Of a DNA stretch of 64,000 nucleotides, positions 60,701 to 64,000 are shown piece after piece. The notes beneath the pieces were generated by a model. The model made no database searches. It was not told where the DNA came from and saw nothing but the letters and a program-made list of their open reading frames with translations. Every line of letters begins with the position of its first letter. Position 1 is the stretch's first letter. A program made the position numbers and the translations under genes. The DNA comes from Karalla daura (Eukaryota > Chordata > Actinopteri > Chaetodontiformes > Leiognathidae): the NCBI GenBank assembly GCA_029224185.1, contig CM055193.1:13267169-13331168 (forward strand), written 5' to 3'.

Positions 60701-62623
60701 AGCAGCAATGAAAGACAGTATATGGTAAACTAAAAGGTATAAATATGGAATCTGGCTGTGGACAGTGTAGAGATAAGTAAGATAAGTACTTAATTTAACC
60801 CACTAGGAAGTTATGCTATCCAGCAGCCAGTCACCCAAATGGACATCACATTCACAATACATAACAATACTCAACAACTGGATCTTCATAGTAAATAAGT
60901 TGTTGTCACTAAGACCATAAGAGTTGTCACAACAACAATAGTAAACAATGACTAAAGGAGTCTTAAGTTTGATAAGCAAAATTATAGTAATGGAAGTAAT
61001 GGGAGAATGCTGTAATACTAGAAAGCTGCAGGGAGAAAGGAGAACATAAATGTTGGATTATTCAGTTTCTGTGTGTCTGTGTGTCCTCAGGCCGAGCGAG
61101 AGAAGTCCACCCTGGTCAGCACGATAGAGGAGCTGCAGATGCAGTTGGTAATGTCCAAACAAGCCCTCACTCAACAGGAGGACAAGGTGGGCTCCCTCAC
61201 TCAGCAGCTGGAGGCCGTGCAGAGCAGTCAGCAGAACCAGGAGGGCAACAAGGGCGAGTCTGAAAACGGAGACGGGAGCGCCGTGTACGACTACGAGGTG
61301 GACACCAAGAGCAAGGAGGTGCTGGAGGCGCGCATGCGCTCGGCCAGCGAGGAGCTCCTGACGCTGCGGGACGAGCTGTCCCAGGCCGGCACGCGCTACA
61401 ACAACCTGGAGCAGAGGTACAAGCAGGAGAAGGACCGCTGGAGGGCCGAGGCCCAGGAGCTGGCCGACAAGATCCGCCAGTGCATCAAGTCCAGCAAGCA
61501 GGACCAGGAGCGCATCAGCGAGCTGGAGAAGGAGATCGGGGCCACCAGGAAGGTGGCCAGCGACTCGGAGGGACACCTGAGCGTGGCCCAGGAGGAGCTG
61601 CTGGCCTTCTCCGAGGAGCTCTCCAACCTCTACCACCACATCTGCGTGTGCAACAACCTGACGCCCAAGCGGGTCACGCTCGACTACTACCGGGACGGGG
61701 CGCGGGCGGGCGCGGGCAGCAGCGCCCGCCGCTCGCACTACGTCTACCCCAGCGCCCAGAAGAAGGCGCGGGGCGGCGACCTGTTCGGCACCAAGGCCGC
61801 CGCGCTGCAGTTCATGGGCGAGGTGGACAGCGCCGGCAGCAGCACCGAGTCCCCCAACTGCCCCGGCTCGCCCATCCTGGACTTCAGGGACCCCTCCAAC
61901 GTCCGCAACCTGGTGGCCGTCATCCGCTGCCAGATCAAGCACCTCAGGGTGAGAGGGAGCGCAGCGCCGTGTGGGAGGAGGAGGAGGAGGAGGAGGAGGA
62001 GGAGAGCGCGTTGGGTTAAATCTGGCCCGGGTCTTACTTTTTGGATGGATTAGTTCTCTTCTCATGCAGTTCCTGCTGAAGCCAGGGCTTAGCTCAGACA
62101 GTGAAATGTAGTTAAGTAACTCCCGTGTCTGTTCAAATCCCACACCTGACACCTCGTGTGTGTGAGTGTATGTGTGTATGTGTGTTTGCCTTTGAATGGA
62201 TTGGATTATCAGGTCAAAGTTGAGCCGTGGCTTTCACTACTGTCGTGTCAGGAACATAGGAAGCAAGTGAGGTTATGTTGTAAAACAAACTGCAATTTGA
62301 TTGATTGTATTTTACCTTTGTAGCTTTATGAATGTGATACTTGTGTCTACATTTACTGAAGACTATATTCCATTACTGTTGAATGAACTGTTTTCCCAGG
62401 TTAAGTCTCCACATTTTACTCATATTTGTCTGCTCTCTTTCAGGTGGCTGTGGATCTGTGTCGCCAGAGAGGCGCGATGCCGTATTCGGGCCTGAGCAGC
62501 AGCGGAGAGTCGGAGCGGGACGCTGAAAGCCTCTTGGAGGAAGTGCTGAAGCTCAAGTCCCTCCTCAGCACCAAGAGGGAGCAGATTGCTACTCTCAGGA
62601 CTGTCCTCAAAGCCAACAAGCAG
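54742..62623 (+). CDS. Bicaudal-D family dynein adaptor, 5' six coding exons (3' end beyond window)
   Basis: BICD proteins join dynein-dynactin to cargo through coiled coils. Coding exons: 54742-54993, 56758-56970, 57426-57578, 58753-59262, 61091-61948, 62444-62623; 722 residues so far, every exon a whole number of codons. The first coiled coil has the dynein light-intermediate-chain CC1 box AARYG at 47-51, within LQAARYGLVVLEES. Family hallmarks follow: DGECREESLLQE, ELEDENISLQKQVSVL, VRLKEITERQLDEALEAL, LVSDLLSEL, FSEELSNLYHHICVCNN, TLDYYRDG, IRCQIKHLR and LKSLLSTKREQIATLRTVLK. The cargo-binding C-terminal coiled coil should follow but is not in the last 1.4 kb. N-terminus and linkers differ from both BICD1 and BICD2, so it may be a third paralogue; the BICDL genes are shorter. 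The initiator is the first in-frame ATG of an exon starting at 54660. Confidence 0.92.
54994..56757 (+). other. BICD-like intron 1 (coding)
   Basis: No exon is recognised. The 3' end has a CT run (about 56719-56740) serving as the pyrimidine tract for the acceptor AATGAAG at 56757. An A-tract lies near 56116-56132. Confidence 0.5.
57201..57294. repeat. 94-bp near-perfect palindrome
   Basis: Left arm 57201-57239 (starts CCCTGGACAGGTCACTTGTC) pairs with 57256-57294 (ends GACAAGTGACCTGTCCAGGG) over 39 bases with two mismatches. The 16-base centre overlaps a perfect 12-base palindrome, CACCTCGAGGTG, at 57245-57256. The left arm is a fish interspersed-repeat core (with GGAGCTTATCTCCAGGGCAT upstream near 57137); the right arm is an inverted copy of it. 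It lies in a BICD-like intron. Confidence 0.85.
57579..58752 (+). other. BICD-like intron 3
   Basis: No feature other than a T-tract near 58466-58480 is seen. The following exon begins at acceptor CTCCAG, 58752. Confidence 0.45.
59263..61090 (+). other. BICD-like intron 4
   Basis: No exon. About 59880-60075 (GACACCGTGCAGTGGTC, AAGTTCAGCGCCGATCTGAT, GGAAGGCATGTTCCAAGGC) resembles a degenerate fish interspersed repeat. The acceptor is GTGTCCTCAG at 61090. Confidence 0.4.
61970..62003. repeat. (GGA)n tract after BICD-like exon 5
   Basis: A GAGGAGGAGG run lies about 25 bases into the intron after exon 5. It makes a long antisense frame appear open but has no sign of function. Confidence 0.7.
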
Positions 62624-64000
62624 GTACAGCACACGCTGGTGTGCTCATGAGAACTGCTACAGTCACAGGCTGCTGTTCTACCTCAGGGCATTGCTCTAAA
62701 AGCCTAATCTGTGAGGGATTTCCCCCAAAGTGTTGCCTCTTATTAAAACACAAGCTGCCCCACATCTGACTGTTGCAGCCCATTCATGAAGCACATTTTA
62801 AAAACAGCAGGAGTTACCCAAAGTGGCAGGTAGAGGACAAGATGAGAACACTTATGAAAGGTTGACAGATTTAGAAATGATACATTAGACATATAAATAA
62901 AACAATAAAAATAAAAACAAGATAAAGCATAATAAAAAGTGAACATGATAATATAGTGGTGAGGAGCAACATCATAAAAATAGGATGTCATATTTGATTT
63001 AGAACGATCAACTCTTTGTTACGTATGGTAGACTGTTCTAGAGAAGGCACCTCCAATTTCTGCTACTGGGCTGGGGACAAAGGTACAAAACAGGATATGG
63101 GATAATTCAATTCAATTCACAGAGCTTAGTTTGTGTCCAGGGGCCATTTCCAATCACATCCAGTTATAAGAGTCATAACAAAGCAAGGATAAAAAGATAA
63201 AGACTCAAGGTGTTGGAGTATAAAGTGACCTTGATGTGAAGCACTGAGCTCAGCACAAGCTCTTCAGTAATATAGAATATAGGAATAGGGACTATATAGT
63301 GAATAAAAGCCTGAGGAAAATCAGCTTTTTCCTGTTCTTTTTATTGTCTGGTTAGGGTGAGAGAGCAGGCTTGTACTATTATCCGTGTCTGGAGAGCAGC
63401 AGCACAGCTGACCTGTATCGTCAGTGTCTGGTCTAGACTGTCTCCTCCGCTCAGTCCTGCTCCCCACTCACTGTGTGATGTTGCACTCCTCCGAGATTGA
63501 ACGCCTCCTCTTCCTCCCCTCCCCGTCCCTGTCTCTGTCTCTCAAGCACTGCGTGACCTGCTTCTGTCATTGCCTTAGCAGACACTCTCCCTTTCTCTCT
63601 CTCTCTCTCACACACACGCACACACACACACGCGCGCTCATGCTCCTGGTCATGCTCACGTAAACACTCAAGATAATCTGTTTGGCCTTGCCTGACGCAC
63701 ACTCTGTCCTGTCGTTTACTTTCTCCGGTCTGGTACTTGGACCACGTCAGTTCCCCTTCCCGCTATCTAATGATCGGAGTGCACAAACATGCAACACAGC
63801 TGGTTCTTTCCTCCGTTTCTAAATCACACCAGAATTAAGGAGTTTTTTCACAGTTATTTTGACAATTTTTTACAGTTCACATTGTGAAAAATTGCTCCCA
63901 CAACTGTGACCACCACTGTCTATTACTAGTGCACCAGCTGCATGGAACCTCTAATCAGGGTTGCCATGGCGATGGCAGCACCAGCTGCATGGCACCTCTA
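62624..64000 (+). other. BICD-like intron 6 to window end
   Basis: No continuation of the BICD C-terminal coiled coil (expected to open like TAEVALANLK) is found. An AT-rich stretch at about 62870-63000, a TTCAATTCAATTC word near 63107 and a CT/CA microsatellite at about 63590-63630 are present. A 47-bp unit beginning GCACCAGCTGCATGG at 63931 starts again at 63978 and is cut by the window edge. Confidence 0.45.

Noticed and set aside
61058..62152. 364-codon minus-strand frame opposite the BICD-like exon 5
   Set aside because: It is the antisense shadow of a GC-rich coiled-coil exon plus a GGA repeat; the sense strand encodes clear BICD motifs.
62624..64000. Further BICD-like exon before the window end
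   Set aside because: No segment with an acceptor and a coiled-coil frame resembling the conserved C-terminal domain was found; the intron seems to run off the edge.

Overview
The window is a stretch of a ray-finned (teleost, probably spiny-rayed) fish nuclear genome. The evidence is intron-containing vertebrate genes with GT/AG junctions, compact introns, many CA/GT, GATA and CTTT microsatellites, and degenerate copies of interspersed repeats that look typical of fish. Bacterial-style features (operons, ribosome binding sites, CRISPR, origins) are absent.

Seven genes can be modelled. Left to right they are: a glycogen-targeting PP1 regulatory subunit 3 gene of the PPP1R3A/3F type (minus strand, first coding exon only); tspyl2 (plus, 8 coding exons, 551 aa); a class-3 semaphorin of the SEMA3F subgroup, probably sema3h (plus, 17 coding exons, 743 aa); was, the Wiskott-Aldrich protein (minus, 11 exons, 535 aa); an slc38a5/slc38a3-type glutamine transporter (minus, 15 coding exons, 489 aa); apex2 (minus, 6 exons, 556 aa); and a Bicaudal-D dynein adaptor (plus, first 6 coding exons, 722 aa, running off the right edge). 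In every complete model the exon phases join without a frame break, which is strong internal support.

Layout. 1-3.6 kb: PP1 subunit exon and promoter. 3.6-5.6 kb: intergenic DNA with two long GATA-type arrays in opposite orientation. 5.6-11.7 kb: tspyl2. 11.7-17.4 kb: intergenic, with a hairpin, a CTCF-like motif and repeats. 17.4-31.2 kb: semaphorin, whose intron 1 holds a diverged tandem array of about 335-bp units. 31.4-36.7 kb: was, tail-to-tail with the semaphorin. 37.0-49.2 kb: slc38a5 with its long 5' noncoding region. 49.7-52.5 kb: apex2, head-to-head with the BICD-like gene (52.8 kb to beyond the end).

The gene set corresponds largely to human Xp11 (TSPYL2, WAS, SLC38A5, APEX2, PPP1R3F), with a semaphorin and a BICD gene that mammals lack there. 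The SEMA3F-type plus SLC38A3/5-type pairing also mirrors human 3p21.31, as expected of an ohnologous segment. The genes do not form one pathway; they are a conserved neighbourhood. No radically new system was found. The most interesting items are non-coding: the array in semaphorin intron 1, a 35-unit GT repeat nine bases from a tspyl2 3' splice site, a duplication with a filled and an empty copy at the BICD-like first coding exon, a 94-bp palindrome in a BICD-like intron, and a histidine-rich loop coded by a simple repeat in the transporter.
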